DNA of 60,019 nucleotides from Sulfitobacter sediminilitoris (GCF_010667575.1 NZ_JAABNT010000019.1:1-60019); one strand, 5' to 3'; shown: positions 42,910 through 52,092, counted from the stretch's first letter. A program made the numbers and translations. Notes: a model not told the origin generated them from the sequence alone.

Positions 42910-44949
42910 TCAGCCCCGCCGCCAAAGGTGCGCCTGCGTGGCGAAAAGCCCCTGAAGTTTAGACAGAACACGATTTGCCGGACCGGGACGCGGAATATCA
43001 CCAGAGGCGAGCCGGTCCACGATCACTTCGACCGGGCAGGGCAGACCGGTCTTGGGATCGCGGTAGCGCGGATAGTCGATGAGCGTCGCATGGACCAAAC
43101 CTTCAAGGCTTGGTTCCGCCCGTCGGCGCGGCGGAACGTCGCCCAGATCACGTGTCAGCCCCCATCCGGCGTAGAAAGGTGCGCCAAGAGTGGTCACCGG
43201 AACGCCGCGCAACAACGCCTCGAACCCAAGGAGCGACGTCATGGTCCATACCTCGTCAATCTGACCCAGCAGCGCAATCAGATCGGTTTGGCGCAGTACC
43301 ATATCGGCAAGCTCGCCCGCGTCTGTGCCGCCATCGCGCAGACCTGCTTCGACATCCGGATGCGGCTTGAACAGGATTTGGGCCGCAGGATGCGCGGCGC
43401 GCACGGCCTCAAGTAAGGCACGATTTGTCTGCACCTGATCGGTGCCGGTGCGGATCGAGGCGTCATCCTCGACCTGACCAGGGACAAGGATACGTTTGCC
43501 CTGAGGCAGGGGAGACATATCAGGTGGCTTGGCGCTCAGGTTATATTTGCTGAGGCCCGCGTCCCTCAGACGTTCGATCAGACGCTGCGCGCGGGCATGC
43601 TGATCGGGGCGCAAATCGGAGCGAGTGGTGATCCATTTCTCCAGTCGTGAGGGGCGCGCAGGATCGTAGTAAATCCCCAAATCATCGCAGACCAGCGACA
43701 GCGGTGGGATCAGTTCTGCGCCAAGCCCTTTGGAGCGCAGAAAACCATCCTCGACCCGCATCGCATCCGCGTGGCCGACCTGCGCCTTACCTGCCCAAAC
43801 CATCCATGGACGGCCTGCTTGACGCGCTTTGACAGGATCGTCTTCGAACACGACCGCTTTGTGCTGACCAAAGAATTGCTGCACAGGTTTGCGTTTCCAA
43901 AGCCGCATCGCCGACGCCGTCCAGCCCCGGTGATCCTCGCGCCAACAACGGGTTTGCGCGGCAAGCGTCTCGATTGCGTCTTCCAGCGTGCACAGGCGGT
44001 CGCGGTAGGGGTCGTACCATTTTGGATAGAGGATCATCGCGGCGGCAAAGAGCTGTGGGCGGGTCAGCTTGCGCTGGCGGCGCTGGACCTCGAACTCGTC
44101 TGTCGTCAGACCCCATCCGGCATAGAAAGGCTGGCCAAAGACGCGCGGCTTGTGGCCTGCAAAGATCGCCTCGAACCCCATTTGCGACGAGACGGTGTAG
44201 ACGCCGACGGCACCCTCGAAAAGTGTCCATGGGCTTATCGGGTCGGTCAGCAGCGTGATGCGGTCATTGGCATCGTCGGGGCTGAAGTAACCCTTGCGAA
44301 ACCCTTGGGCCGTCTCAGGGTGCGTTTTGATGATCACTCGCGCGCCGGGGTGTTCTTCTTGCGCAAAGACCAGCATCTCGACAAAGCGGGCACGGTCGGC
44401 ACCCGACGCGGTGACGGAGGCATCGCCAAAGGTCTGGTCAATCACCAGCACATAGCCGGGATCGGGCACAGGGATTTCCAGATCAAAAGCGGTGTATTTC
44501 GTCAGATGCGCCTCGGCCAGTCGGGCCATCGCACCCCGTGCGCGGTTCAACAGGGCGGTATCGTCAAGCGGATGCGTGGCGAGCAGATCCTCAAGGTCGG
44601 AAGGGTGGCTTGGGTCGAAATGCGCCGCCTTGTGATCCACCAGCAGACCCAGCGGCGCTTCTCCGGCGCGACCGGGATAAAGCGAACGCAAGAACGCGTC
44701 TTCGACCCGGACCACAGGCACGCCGCGTTTTTCAGCCACGCTCAAGCCGCGATGCGCTGTGGGGGAATTGCCCCAGATCGCTACGGCATCACCTTCTTTG
44801 GGCAAGCCCAGATGCAAGGAATGTCCCGCAAGCTTAAGAATGCGGCGCACCCGGCGCTGGGTCAGGAATCCCCCGTTATAGATAAAAAGCCGCCGGTCCT
44901 TTGCAGGGCCGGCGGCGGGGGTGTCGTATGTTTCAGGCCCAAGAGCCAT
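42910..44949 (-). CDS. kpsC: capsule polysaccharide Kdo transferase KpsC
   Basis: A 679-residue cytoplasmic glycosyltransferase that builds the beta-Kdo linker of group 2-type capsules. It is an internal duplication: RVEDAFLRS...YPGRAGEAPLGLLVDHKAAHFDPSHPSDLEDLL and MGFEAIFAGHKPRVFGQPFYAGWGLTTD in the first half correspond to RVEDGFLRSKGLGAELIPPLSLVCDDLGIYYDPARPSRLEKWI and LGFEALLRGVPVTTLGAPFYAGWGLTRD in the second. The two halves are expected to add Kdo with different linkages. It is downstream of the export lipoprotein. Confidence 0.92.
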   Translation of the reverse strand: MALGPETYDTPAAGPAKDRRLFIYNGGFLTQRRVRRILKLAGHSLHLGLPKEGDAVAIWGNSPTAHRGLSVAEKRGVPVVRVEDAFLRSLYPGRAGEAPLGLLVDHKAAHFDPSHPSDLEDLLATHPLDDTALLNRARGAMARLAEAHLTKYTAFDLEIPVPDPGYVLVIDQTFGDASVTASGADRARFVEMLVFAQEEHPGARVIIKTHPETAQGFRKGYFSPDDANDRITLLTDPISPWTLFEGAVGVYTVSSQMGFEAIFAGHKPRVFGQPFYAGWGLTTDEFEVQRRQRKLTRPQLFAAAMILYPKWYDPYRDRLCTLEDAIETLAAQTRCWREDHRGWTASAMRLWKRKPVQQFFGQHKAVVFEDDPVKARQAGRPWMVWAGKAQVGHADAMRVEDGFLRSKGLGAELIPPLSLVCDDLGIYYDPARPSRLEKWITTRSDLRPDQHARAQRLIERLRDAGLSKYNLSAKPPDMSPLPQGKRILVPGQVEDDASIRTGTDQVQTNRALLEAVRAAHPAAQILFKPHPDVEAGLRDGGTDAGELADMVLRQTDLIALLGQIDEVWTMTSLLGFEALLRGVPVTTLGAPFYAGWGLTRDLGDVPPRRRAEPSLEGLVHATLIDYPRYRDPKTGLPCPVEVIVDRLASGDIPRPGPANRVLSKLQGLFATQAHLWRRG

Positions 44950-44958
44950 GTCGCGGGG

Positions 44959-46092
44959 TCAGCCCCCTGTCAAAGTCGTCAGACCGGCTGCCGAACTCGC
45001 AGTACCCGTGATGGCCGAGATGACCTTGCTCCACTGGGTAAACGGCGCTTCGGTTACATAGATCGTGTCGCTGTCGCGGATCACGAAATCGCGGGCCATG
45101 AACATGCCATTGGGCTGGGTCAGGTCAAGCACGTAGACCATGCGCTGTGCGCCCTGCAGATCGTCACGGCCCAGTACGGCCCCTGCGATTTCTTCGGGTT
45201 CATTCCGAAAGACGAAAACGCCGGTGGGGTCCGCAGTACCTGCGTTCAGACCGCCGACTTGCGCGATCCCTTCAAGGGCAGAGAGGGTTTGGGATTCAAA
45301 TGGCACCTGCGCCTGACCGCCGGTGGCACCCAGCGCAGTAAAGGATCGGCTGTCTTCCTCAACAAGGATACGGTCACCGCCGCGCAGGGCAATATCAAGT
45401 TCGGGGTGGTCGTAGAGGTCCTGCAACCAGATCTTGCCGCGGTGTGTCCCGCGGATCACGGTGATCTGCGCGATCTCGGGCTCGATCGTCACACCACCCG
45501 CTTGTGCCAGCATGGTGCCCAGCGTCCGGGTCGGACGCTCGATCGCGTAAACACCCTGCGCACCGATGGACCCGATCAGCGAAACGGTCGAGCCGTCACC
45601 GGCCGCGCGGCGGACCTCGACCTGTGGGTCGGGGGTCTGTTCACCCAGCTTGTCGGTGATGATGCGGCGGATGGCGTCCGGCGTATTGCCTGCCGCTTTG
45701 ATCCGGCCTGCATAGGGAATGAAGATGAATCCTGCTCCGTCAACCTGGACTTCTTCCAGCACGGTCGCCGGAGAGCCTTCGACCCCCAAAAGCGGATCAT
45801 CGACGTTCTCGTAAACGGTGATACCCAGAACATCGCCCGGACGGATCACGTCAGAACCCAGCAGGCCTGCATTTTTGAATGCGTCTGAGAAACCAAGTGC
45901 GGGCACTACGGAAGTGGCACGGGTCACGCGGTCATTCACGGAGACGATGAACGCGTCGCCTTCTTCCTGCACAGAACCTGAGAATATCTGGCGTTTGTTC
46001 GGACCGACCTGCGGCAAACCACAAGACGAAACAACGGCCAAGGCCGCGACTGCTGCGATGGGGCGCGCCCACCGAAAAACTACGGATTTCAC
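44959..46092 (-). CDS. capsule/polysaccharide export lipoprotein (Wza/KpsD-type OPX)
   Basis: A 377-residue outer-membrane polysaccharide export protein. A lipoprotein-like signal ends in VSSC with C24 as the lipidation site. The poly_export domain begins at DVIRPGDVLGITVYENVDD, and two SLBB-like domains follow (VSLIGSIGAQGVYAI; PNGMFMARDFVIRDSDTIYV). Only 9 bp separate it from kpsC, so the pair is co-transcribed. The ABC transporter (KpsMT) and KpsE are not in this window. Confidence 0.9.
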   Translation of the reverse strand: MKSVVFRWARPIAAVAALAVVSSCGLPQVGPNKRQIFSGSVQEEGDAFIVSVNDRVTRATSVVPALGFSDAFKNAGLLGSDVIRPGDVLGITVYENVDDPLLGVEGSPATVLEEVQVDGAGFIFIPYAGRIKAAGNTPDAIRRIITDKLGEQTPDPQVEVRRAAGDGSTVSLIGSIGAQGVYAIERPTRTLGTMLAQAGGVTIEPEIAQITVIRGTHRGKIWLQDLYDHPELDIALRGGDRILVEEDSRSFTALGATGGQAQVPFESQTLSALEGIAQVGGLNAGTADPTGVFVFRNEPEEIAGAVLGRDDLQGAQRMVYVLDLTQPNGMFMARDFVIRDSDTIYVTEAPFTQWSKVISAITGTASSAAGLTTLTGG

Positions 46093-46207
46093 TGCCCGGT
46101 CTCCTCGACCTGTTCAACTCTGCCTCAAAACTCGTCGGTTTACCGACGTAATTAGGCGCAGGCTACCGCAGGTCGCAGCGAAAAGCTAGTCAGGTGAGGG
46201 GCTTGTG

Positions 46208-47500
46208 TCAGGTGACGATACGCAACTGTTGCCGTGGGGACGCGGTGCCAGATCGCAGGGCATCATAGGGATCTTCGTGAGACAGCATCATGTCGACGAC
46301 CTGCCGCAATAATTGCCGGCGTCCTCGTGCGGAATAGAAGCCGCCAGGAATCTGTGAAGTTTCAAGCAGAAAGCGCCTATAATCCTTGTATGCCTTATTG
46401 TCTGGTCGGATGGCCTTTGCAAAGAATTCCGGCAGCGGCTGGTCCGAGACGAATTCCGGCTGCGCATAGACCGCACGGCCAAATACCTTCAAGGGGATAC
46501 CCCGCCAAAGGACCTGCTGTCCCGCAGTGGAATTGACGGTGACAGCGCTGCGCGCGTCATTGAGAAGCTGTGCAAGCTTGCCGCCGCGCACATAATGAAC
46601 CCGTGCAGAGATGCCCAGTTTCCGCGCCAGTCGTTTCAATTCTCGCCGCACCGGCACGCGGCCATCTTCCAGCGGATGCGCCTTGACGACCAGGTGATGG
46701 TGTTTCGGTGCACCCTTGGCAAAACCTTCAATGACCAGCTCCAGAAAGTCGGTCATGGTTTCAAAGGGTGAATGCATCTGAAACGAACTGTCATGTTCAA
46801 GTTGCATAAGGGCGAGGTGATAGGGAAATCCGCCCAGGCGAATACGCACTGTCGCGATCAGGCGATCAGCGGACAGGAAGGGCATCAACAGCAGGCGTTT
46901 GACGTAAAGCCTGAATTCCTTGGTCACAGGCAAGCTGCGGTGCGGGCGAAAGTTAAGATAATCGCGATTCCGAAACATCACGAACCAATGATATAACGCG
47001 CCATAAAAGATATGCTGGCGCATGTCGCCCCAGTCACCGGGTGGCACGGGGGCTTCCATATCTGATTGCGCAAGTGCCGCCTGCATCTGCGGGATCGTCA
47101 TATGCATCAGTCGCGAGTTGCCGTTTGAGCCGCCCCGTTCATAGCTTACCCAATAGGGTCGCATATAGCCTTCTTCAAAAACGTGGATGGTGATACCGCG
47201 TGCCTTGGCCTCTTCGACGGCTTGGGCGTGGATTGGGCGCGTGTCCCCGTACAGGACAATGTCCGTCACGCCTTTCTCCTCGATCAACGACTGGAAGGTT
47301 TCAGGCCAATCCGCCGTCGTGCCGCGATAAGGAATATAGCTTTGCGGATGAAACCAGAATGCTCGATCACCAGCGTTGAAACCCACGCGCCAAACCTCGG
47401 CCCCTGCCAGGCGAAGCATTTTGGCCAGCCGGTTGAAGAAGGGTCCGTGCGGCCCTTGCAGGAACAGAAAGACCCTGTGGTCCTTGGCGATTGCGGTCAT
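46208..47500 (-). CDS. kpsS: capsule polysaccharide Kdo transferase KpsS
   Basis: A 430-residue glycosyltransferase related to KpsC that adds the first Kdo to the lipid acceptor. Characteristic parts are VFLFLQGPHGPFFNRLAKMLRLAGAEVWRVGFNAGD at the N-terminus, ITIHVFEEGYMRPYWVSYE, KAHPLEDGR, and TVNSTAGQQVLWRGIPLKVFGRAVYAQP. It leads the three-gene capsule set on the minus strand and is divergent from ribE. Confidence 0.92.
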   Translation of the reverse strand: MTAIAKDHRVFLFLQGPHGPFFNRLAKMLRLAGAEVWRVGFNAGDRAFWFHPQSYIPYRGTTADWPETFQSLIEEKGVTDIVLYGDTRPIHAQAVEEAKARGITIHVFEEGYMRPYWVSYERGGSNGNSRLMHMTIPQMQAALAQSDMEAPVPPGDWGDMRQHIFYGALYHWFVMFRNRDYLNFRPHRSLPVTKEFRLYVKRLLLMPFLSADRLIATVRIRLGGFPYHLALMQLEHDSSFQMHSPFETMTDFLELVIEGFAKGAPKHHHLVVKAHPLEDGRVPVRRELKRLARKLGISARVHYVRGGKLAQLLNDARSAVTVNSTAGQQVLWRGIPLKVFGRAVYAQPEFVSDQPLPEFFAKAIRPDNKAYKDYRRFLLETSQIPGGFYSARGRRQLLRQVVDMMLSHEDPYDALRSGTASPRQQLRIVT

Positions 47501-47635
47501 TACGTACCTTGCTATGCCTTTCAGCGCCGCAGATAAACAAGATAATCTCTACGAAAATGCGGCGTGTGGGACACTTGCCATGGCAAGGTGGGGCCGCTAC
47601 CTCCTAAGCTGAATGGAATAAAGGAGCCTGCGCGC

Positions 47636-48223
47636 ATGTTTACCGGCATTATTACGGACGTTGGCGAAGTCACTGCGCTGGAGCAGGAAGGCGATCTGCG
47701 GGCGCGGATCAAGACAAGATATGACACATCCCGGATCGATATGGGCGCGTCTATTGCGAGCGACGGGGTTTGCCTGACGGTGGTTGGCTTGGGTCCGGAT
47801 TGGTACGAGGTCCAGATCAGTGCTGAAACCGTCGACAAGACAAACCTGTCGTCTTGGAAGGTTGGTAAACGTCTCAACCTCGAACGTGCGCTCAAGGTCG
47901 GTGATGAATTGGGCGGACATATCGTATCAGGCCATGTGGACGGCGTTGCAGAGGTCGTGGCGATGGCGGATGAGGGGGACAGTACACGTGTGACCCTGCG
48001 GGCACCGAAAGACCTGGCGCGATTTATTGCGCCAAAAGGGTCCGTTGCGCTGAACGGGACCTCGCTGACAGTCAATGAAGTCGATGGCTGCGATTTCGGC
48101 ATCAACTTCATCCCTCACACAAAAGAGGTGACGACCTGGGGCGATACGAAGGTCGGCGATTTGATCAACCTCGAGATTGATACACTGGCGCGTTATGTCG
48201 CGCGGCTCGGAGAGATGTCGTGA
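47636..48223 (+). CDS. ribE: riboflavin synthase (alpha subunit)
   Basis: A 195-residue enzyme that dismutates two lumazines into riboflavin. Two similar barrels are seen: the N-terminal FTGIITDVGEV...GASIASDGVCLTVVG and the C-terminal HIVSGHVDGVAEV...GSVALNGTSLTVNEVDG. It begins the second riboflavin cluster and overlaps the next gene (GTGA). Confidence 0.96.
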   Translation: MFTGIITDVGEVTALEQEGDLRARIKTRYDTSRIDMGASIASDGVCLTVVGLGPDWYEVQISAETVDKTNLSSWKVGKRLNLERALKVGDELGGHIVSGHVDGVAEVVAMADEGDSTRVTLRAPKDLARFIAPKGSVALNGTSLTVNEVDGCDFGINFIPHTKEVTTWGDTKVGDLINLEIDTLARYVARLGEMS

Positions 48224-48441
48224 AACCCGTCGTTCTGGCCTCGTGGGAAGATCCCGACGGACTGCGCTGTGTCGATATTCTTTCTCATAAGGATGGCAGT
48301 TTTGGGTATGTGATCTGTCGAAGAGATCCCGAAGACGGACACGGCTGGCGTCACATTGGGGCAGCAAGTGGGGAGCGATTTAGCGAGCGTGTAGCCGCAG
48401 AGGCAGCCGCCAGAGGCGCCGCCCCCTGGTGCGTGTCATGA
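48220..48441 (+). CDS. small protein of unknown function in rib cluster
   Basis: A 73-residue protein starting with GTG in the ribE stop. It has the look of a small folded domain (VVLASWEDPDGLRCVDILSHKDGSFGYVICRRDPEDGHGWRHIG). Its ATGA overlap with the next gene and GTGA overlap with ribE make it part of the operon. I do not recognise the family. Confidence 0.7.
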   Translation: MKPVVLASWEDPDGLRCVDILSHKDGSFGYVICRRDPEDGHGWRHIGAASGERFSERVAAEAAARGAAPWCVS

Positions 48442-49007
48442 TCCCGGGGATAGGTCACAATCAGGGCCCAACAATGGAGCGGGGCCAGAAATGGCGCACT
48501 TTCCAATGGCAAAAAGCCCGTGCAGAGGCGATGCCAAAGGCGATGCCGTTGATGGTCGTCAAAATGCATGTTGCGCGGGCGCATCAGCTTGGTCTGGATT
48601 ACCCGCCATATGCAGCTGTCCGCAAAGCTTCGGGCCGCGATATCATGGGCCTTTTGTTTTCATCGAATGCCTTGCGCGTGGTGCGTGCTGCATCCCCATA
48701 CATTCCGCTTGAACGCGGCGATGTCGTGCGTGCTGTTGAAGGCGAACAGAAGCTTGCTTTGGTTCACCGTCCGCTCAGCGCGGACATGATCCGCATCGCG
48801 AACCCGGTATTGGATGCGGTCCAACTAGCCCCCAAATTCACCGACAGTTGGGGCGAAATGCGCGCGCATCTGGGCAACTTCATCAACGAACGTCGCCTGA
48901 CCCGCGATCAGGTTCTGATCATCGGTGATACGGCGTTCGAACGGGACTGGACGACGGCCGCACGTGCAGCGGGATATCTTGACGCCACGCGGTACTTTGC
49001 GGGCTGA
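48438..49007 (+). CDS. protein of unknown function in rib cluster
   Basis: A 189-residue soluble, basic protein: MIPGIGHNQGPTMERGQKWRTFQWQKARAE, then VARAHQLGLDYPPYAAVRKASGRDIMGLLFSSNALR, and a C-terminal VLIIGDTAFERDWTTAARAAGYLDATRYFAG. The C-terminal half could be a small nuclease- or HAD-like fold, but I see no firm catalytic motif. Translational coupling to the preceding gene suggests a conserved roseobacter neighbourhood. Confidence 0.7.
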   Translation: MIPGIGHNQGPTMERGQKWRTFQWQKARAEAMPKAMPLMVVKMHVARAHQLGLDYPPYAAVRKASGRDIMGLLFSSNALRVVRAASPYIPLERGDVVRAVEGEQKLALVHRPLSADMIRIANPVLDAVQLAPKFTDSWGEMRAHLGNFINERRLTRDQVLIIGDTAFERDWTTAARAAGYLDATRYFAG

Positions 49008-49326
49008 AAGGCCACGATGATCGTGACCAGTGGTATGCCCAAGTCAGTTGAAAGAGCCTCTGCTGACCCGGAAAATGCGCCAATTCACCCTCTCAGGGAT
49101 CGCCAAACCTGAAACCTGCGATCTACTCTGTCATGCATCGAATTGCGACAGACACGGATACCTCATCGGGTCTGGAAGCACTGGCGCTGCATGCCCCATT
49201 GCAAGCTGTCGACCGTCAAACATGAGATGCAGGATGCACTTGACGCCGTAAGATCGACACCCCGGCCACCGCTGGTCAAAGGCGCAAGGCTGGGCTACAT
49301 GAGGCGCAGCCACAACGGGGAAGCTG
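49008..49326. other. 319-bp gap before ribB with no recognisable gene
   Basis: Open frames here are short and have no protein-like character. The region should contain the ribB promoter. I looked for an FMN (RFN) riboswitch because a rib gene follows, and saw none of its conserved segments. GGGGAAGCTG just before 49327 is the ribosome binding site. Confidence 0.5.
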
Positions 49327-50454
49327 ATGAACTACGAAACACCGGGGCCGGTCGAGGAAGAGCTGGCAAGCGCCATCTCTCCGATCGAAGATATTATTGA
49401 TGACGCGCGGCAGGGCCGGATGTTCATTCTGGTCGATCACGAAGACCGCGAGAACGAAGGCGATCTGGTGATACCGGCGCAGTTTGCCGATTCCGAAGCG
49501 ATCAATTTCATGGCTACTTACGGGCGTGGCCTGATCTGTCTGCCTATGACCGCAGAGCGGGTGGGGGAACTGGGTCTGCCAATGATGGCGGTAAACAATT
49601 CATCCCGGCACGAGACGGCATTCACCGTCAGCATTGAGGCGCGCGAGGGCGTCAGCACCGGTATCTCGGCCGCGGACCGTGCGCTGACGGTAGCCGTTGC
49701 GATTTCCGAGCAGGCCGGTGCGGCGGATATCGCGACACCGGGCCACGTCTTTCCGCTGCGGGCCCGTGATGGCGGTGTGTTGGTGCGCGCCGGCCATACG
49801 GAGGCTGCAGTCGATATCAGCCGTTTGGCAGGGCTGCATCCCTCGGGAGTGATTTGCGAGATCATGAATGACGACGGCACCATGGCACGTCTGCCGGATC
49901 TGGTAGCGTTCGGCGCCAAGCACGGGCTCAAGATCGGAACGATCAGCGATCTGATTGCCTACCGTCACAAGCACGACAATCTTTTGGTAGAGCGCGACAG
50001 CCGCAACGTTACCTCTGCCTACGGCGGTGACTGGCAGATGCGGATATTCAGTGATCAGATCACTGGAACAGACCATGTGGTTCTGACCAAGGGGGACATC
50101 ACGTCTGACGCACCGGTTCTGGTGCGGACCCACGCGATTAATGCTCTTGAAGATGTTTTGGGGCTTGGGCCGTCTCAGGCGGATGAATTGCCGCGTGCGA
50201 TGCAGATCATCGCCGACGAAGGGCGCGGGGCGGTTCTTCTCTTTCGCGACCCTTTTCCACGCCTGCGGCTGGAGGGTGAAGAAGACGAAGGGCCACGCAC
50301 GGTCAAGAACACCGGGCTTGGCTCTCAAATCCTTGCAACGCTTGGGCTGACCAAGCTGATCCTGCTGACAGACAATCCGGAAACACGCTATTTGGGTCTG
50401 GATGCCTATCACATTGAAATCGTGGGCACCCGTCCAATCACCCAAGGGGAATAA
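49327..50454 (+). CDS. ribB: 3,4-dihydroxy-2-butanone-4-phosphate synthase with degenerate GTP cyclohydrolase II domain
   Basis: A 375-residue two-domain protein. The RibB domain (about 22-215) is intact: VDHEDRENEGDLVIPAQFA holds the acidic metal ligands, and GHVFPLRARDGGVLVRAGHTEAAVD follows. The C-terminal RibA-like domain (about 220-370) keeps the fold (VLVRTHAINALEDVLG) but lacks the three zinc cysteines of GTP cyclohydrolase II and the QEGRGIG loop (GRGAVLLFRD instead). It therefore cannot act as RibA, and a separate RibA must exist elsewhere. This matches the RibBX-like variant known in Proteobacteria. Confidence 0.92.
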   Translation: MNYETPGPVEEELASAISPIEDIIDDARQGRMFILVDHEDRENEGDLVIPAQFADSEAINFMATYGRGLICLPMTAERVGELGLPMMAVNNSSRHETAFTVSIEAREGVSTGISAADRALTVAVAISEQAGAADIATPGHVFPLRARDGGVLVRAGHTEAAVDISRLAGLHPSGVICEIMNDDGTMARLPDLVAFGAKHGLKIGTISDLIAYRHKHDNLLVERDSRNVTSAYGGDWQMRIFSDQITGTDHVVLTKGDITSDAPVLVRTHAINALEDVLGLGPSQADELPRAMQIIADEGRGAVLLFRDPFPRLRLEGEEDEGPRTVKNTGLGSQILATLGLTKLILLTDNPETRYLGLDAYHIEIVGTRPITQGE

Positions 50455-50455
50455 C

Positions 50456-51007
50456 ATGGCCTCAGCCGAAGAACACACCGTCCTGCCGCGCCCGACGTTC
50501 GACAAACCTGTCAAAGTGCTGATCGTGGTCTCGCCCTATTACAGTGAAATCGCCGAAGGTCTGCTGACCGGCGCCAAGGCTGAGCTTGAGGCGGCAGGCG
50601 CGACCTACGAAGTGGTGGAAATGCCCGGCGCGCTGGAGATTCCGACGGCCATCGGAATATCGGACCGGCGCAGCAATTTTGACGGCTATGTCGCGCTGGG
50701 CTGTGTGATCCGGGGTGAGACAACGCATTACGAGACAGTCTGCAATGATAGTTCGCGCGCACTATCAATGCTGGGCCTGTCAGGTCTGTGCATCGGCAAC
50801 GGCATTTTGACGGTTGAGAACAAGAAACAGGCCGAAGTGCGGGCTGATCCTGAGGGCCAGAACAAGGGAGGCGGGGCTGCGGCTGCGGCCTTGCATCTGA
50901 TCGCGCTCGCCCGTAAGTGGGCCTCGGCCAGCAAAGGCATTGGCTTCAAGCCGCGCGGCGAAGACACGCTGATGGCGGGCGATACGGACGGAAATACAAC
51001 AGCATGA
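50456..51007 (+). CDS. ribH: 6,7-dimethyl-8-ribityllumazine synthase
   Basis: A 183-residue enzyme condensing the pyrimidine and butanone phosphate to lumazine. Conserved segments are VVSPYYSEIAEGLL, VVEMPGALEIPTAI, and GCVIRGETTHYETVCNDSS with the catalytic His. It starts one base after the ribB stop and overlaps nusB by ATGA. Confidence 0.96.
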   Translation: MASAEEHTVLPRPTFDKPVKVLIVVSPYYSEIAEGLLTGAKAELEAAGATYEVVEMPGALEIPTAIGISDRRSNFDGYVALGCVIRGETTHYETVCNDSSRALSMLGLSGLCIGNGILTVENKKQAEVRADPEGQNKGGGAAAAALHLIALARKWASASKGIGFKPRGEDTLMAGDTDGNTTA

Positions 51008-51477
51008 CAAGCGCCCTTTCAGGCAACCAGAAACGCAAGATGAAATCGGCGGCCCGGCTTTACGCGGTGCAGGCCTTGTTTCAGATGGAGCATTCGTCCC
51101 AAACCGTGGACGTAGTCCGGCGGGAGTTTCTGGAGCACCGTTTCGGTGAGACCTATGAGGGCGAGGAAATGCTGGATGGTGACGTAACCCTGTTCGCGCG
51201 CGTCCTTGAAGATGCAGTGAACTATCAGGCTCCGATTGATCAGTTGACCGACCGCGCACTGGTTGCCAAGTGGCCGATTGCGCGTATTGACCCAACCCTG
51301 CGGGCGCTTTTCCGTGCAGCCGGGGCAGAGTTGCGCGATAGCCAGACGCCACCAAAGGTTGTCATCACTGAATACGTAGATGTTGCGCGCGCTTTCTTTC
51401 CCGATGGCAAGGAACCCAAGTTCGTGAATGCCGTGCTTGATCACATGGCACGCGAAGCGCGACCTGAGGCATTCTGA
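51004..51477 (+). CDS. nusB: transcription antitermination protein NusB
   Basis: A 157-residue helical protein of the rRNA antitermination complex. Recognisable parts are RKMKSAARLYAVQALFQMEHS at the N-terminus and VVITEYVDVARAFFPDGKEPKFVNAVLDHMAREAR at the C-terminus. The ribH-nusB order is widely conserved. Confidence 0.96.
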   Translation: MTSALSGNQKRKMKSAARLYAVQALFQMEHSSQTVDVVRREFLEHRFGETYEGEEMLDGDVTLFARVLEDAVNYQAPIDQLTDRALVAKWPIARIDPTLRALFRAAGAELRDSQTPPKVVITEYVDVARAFFPDGKEPKFVNAVLDHMAREARPEAF

Positions 51478-51531
51478 CTGATTTGCCCCGGGCAGGTGCC
51501 GTGCTATGATTGACTTGTAGGAGGGCGCGAT

Positions 51532-51843
51532 ATGCCAGTAATCATTAGGTTCTACATCAAGCATTGCATCATCGGGTTCGCTGTCTCTGCAGTCTTTATC
51601 GGGGCGCTGATGTTTTTCAACGTGGCCAACCTGTGGCACCTGATCAGCACCTCTGACATCGGTATCATGGCCTTGGTCGTGTTCTGGGTATTGAACGGTA
51701 TCGTCTTTGCTGGTGTTCAAAACGGTGTCGCGATCATGCTGATGGCCGAGGACGATCAGGATGAAGATAGACCCCGTGGCGGTACGCCCGAAACCTTGAT
51801 CCCGGCACCACAGACAGCGCAGGCGGAGAAGGGTCCGTTTTAA
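51532..51843 (+). CDS. small membrane protein of unknown function
   Basis: A 103-residue protein with two membrane helices at about residues 9-29 and 41-67, then an acidic, Pro-rich tail (AEDDQDEDRPRGGTPETLIPAPQ). GGAGGGCG lies upstream of the ATG. It follows nusB in the same direction by 54 bp. No family is recognised. Confidence 0.7.
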   Translation: MPVIIRFYIKHCIIGFAVSAVFIGALMFFNVANLWHLISTSDIGIMALVVFWVLNGIVFAGVQNGVAIMLMAEDDQDEDRPRGGTPETLIPAPQTAQAEKGPF

Positions 51844-52092
51844 GCGGGTTCATCAAAAGAAATTTGGCTGGAACAGTGGTCTTGCGTGACGGGACCACAC
51901 CTGCCGGTCAGTTTTTTATTCCCGAGGACCTGTATATACAGGTGGGCGCCAGGTAACCGGACCAGGGCCCGGACAGAGCCAGCTCCCTCGGATTTGCTTA
52001 AGGCCACTGGAATGTAACGTCTCACGAACAGGGCAGTACCCGTCACAAGGTTGTAGGTAGAGCGCACTGTGGCTTTGGACAAGGGCCGTTGG
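51844..52092. other. 249-bp convergent gap with palindromes
   Basis: No gene is convincing; a minus-strand open frame of 80 codons has no family resemblance. It holds GTGGTC...GACCAC (about 51874-51896), a TTTTTT tract at about 51912-51917 that could end the plus-strand transcript, and a separate 16-bp palindrome. Confidence 0.45.
51928..51943. promoter_or_regulatory. perfect palindrome ACCTGTATATACAGGT
   Basis: A 16-bp perfect palindrome with CTGT/ACAG arms around an AT core. Its outer ACCTG/CAGGT resembles LuxR-type boxes, but those are 18-20 bp. It lies between convergent genes, where a promoter operator would not be expected. Confidence 0.5.

Noticed and set aside
49030..49251. 73-codon plus-strand frame upstream of ribB
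   Set aside because: Cys- and Arg-rich with no ribosome binding site or protein-like pattern.
49008..49326. Possible FMN riboswitch before ribB
   Set aside because: The conserved RFN segments (GGGGCGGGGxxxAAUUCCCCACCG-like and CCCGCGAGC-like) are not present in the gap.
51928..51943. E. coli-type LexA box
   Set aside because: The spacing between CTGT and ACAG is four rather than eight bases, and this lineage uses GTTC-N7-GTTC.
51844..52092. Possible 6S or other housekeeping RNA, and an 80-codon minus-strand frame
   Set aside because: No recognisable 6S, SRP, RNase P or tmRNA signature, and the frame has no family resemblance. Only the palindrome is reported.
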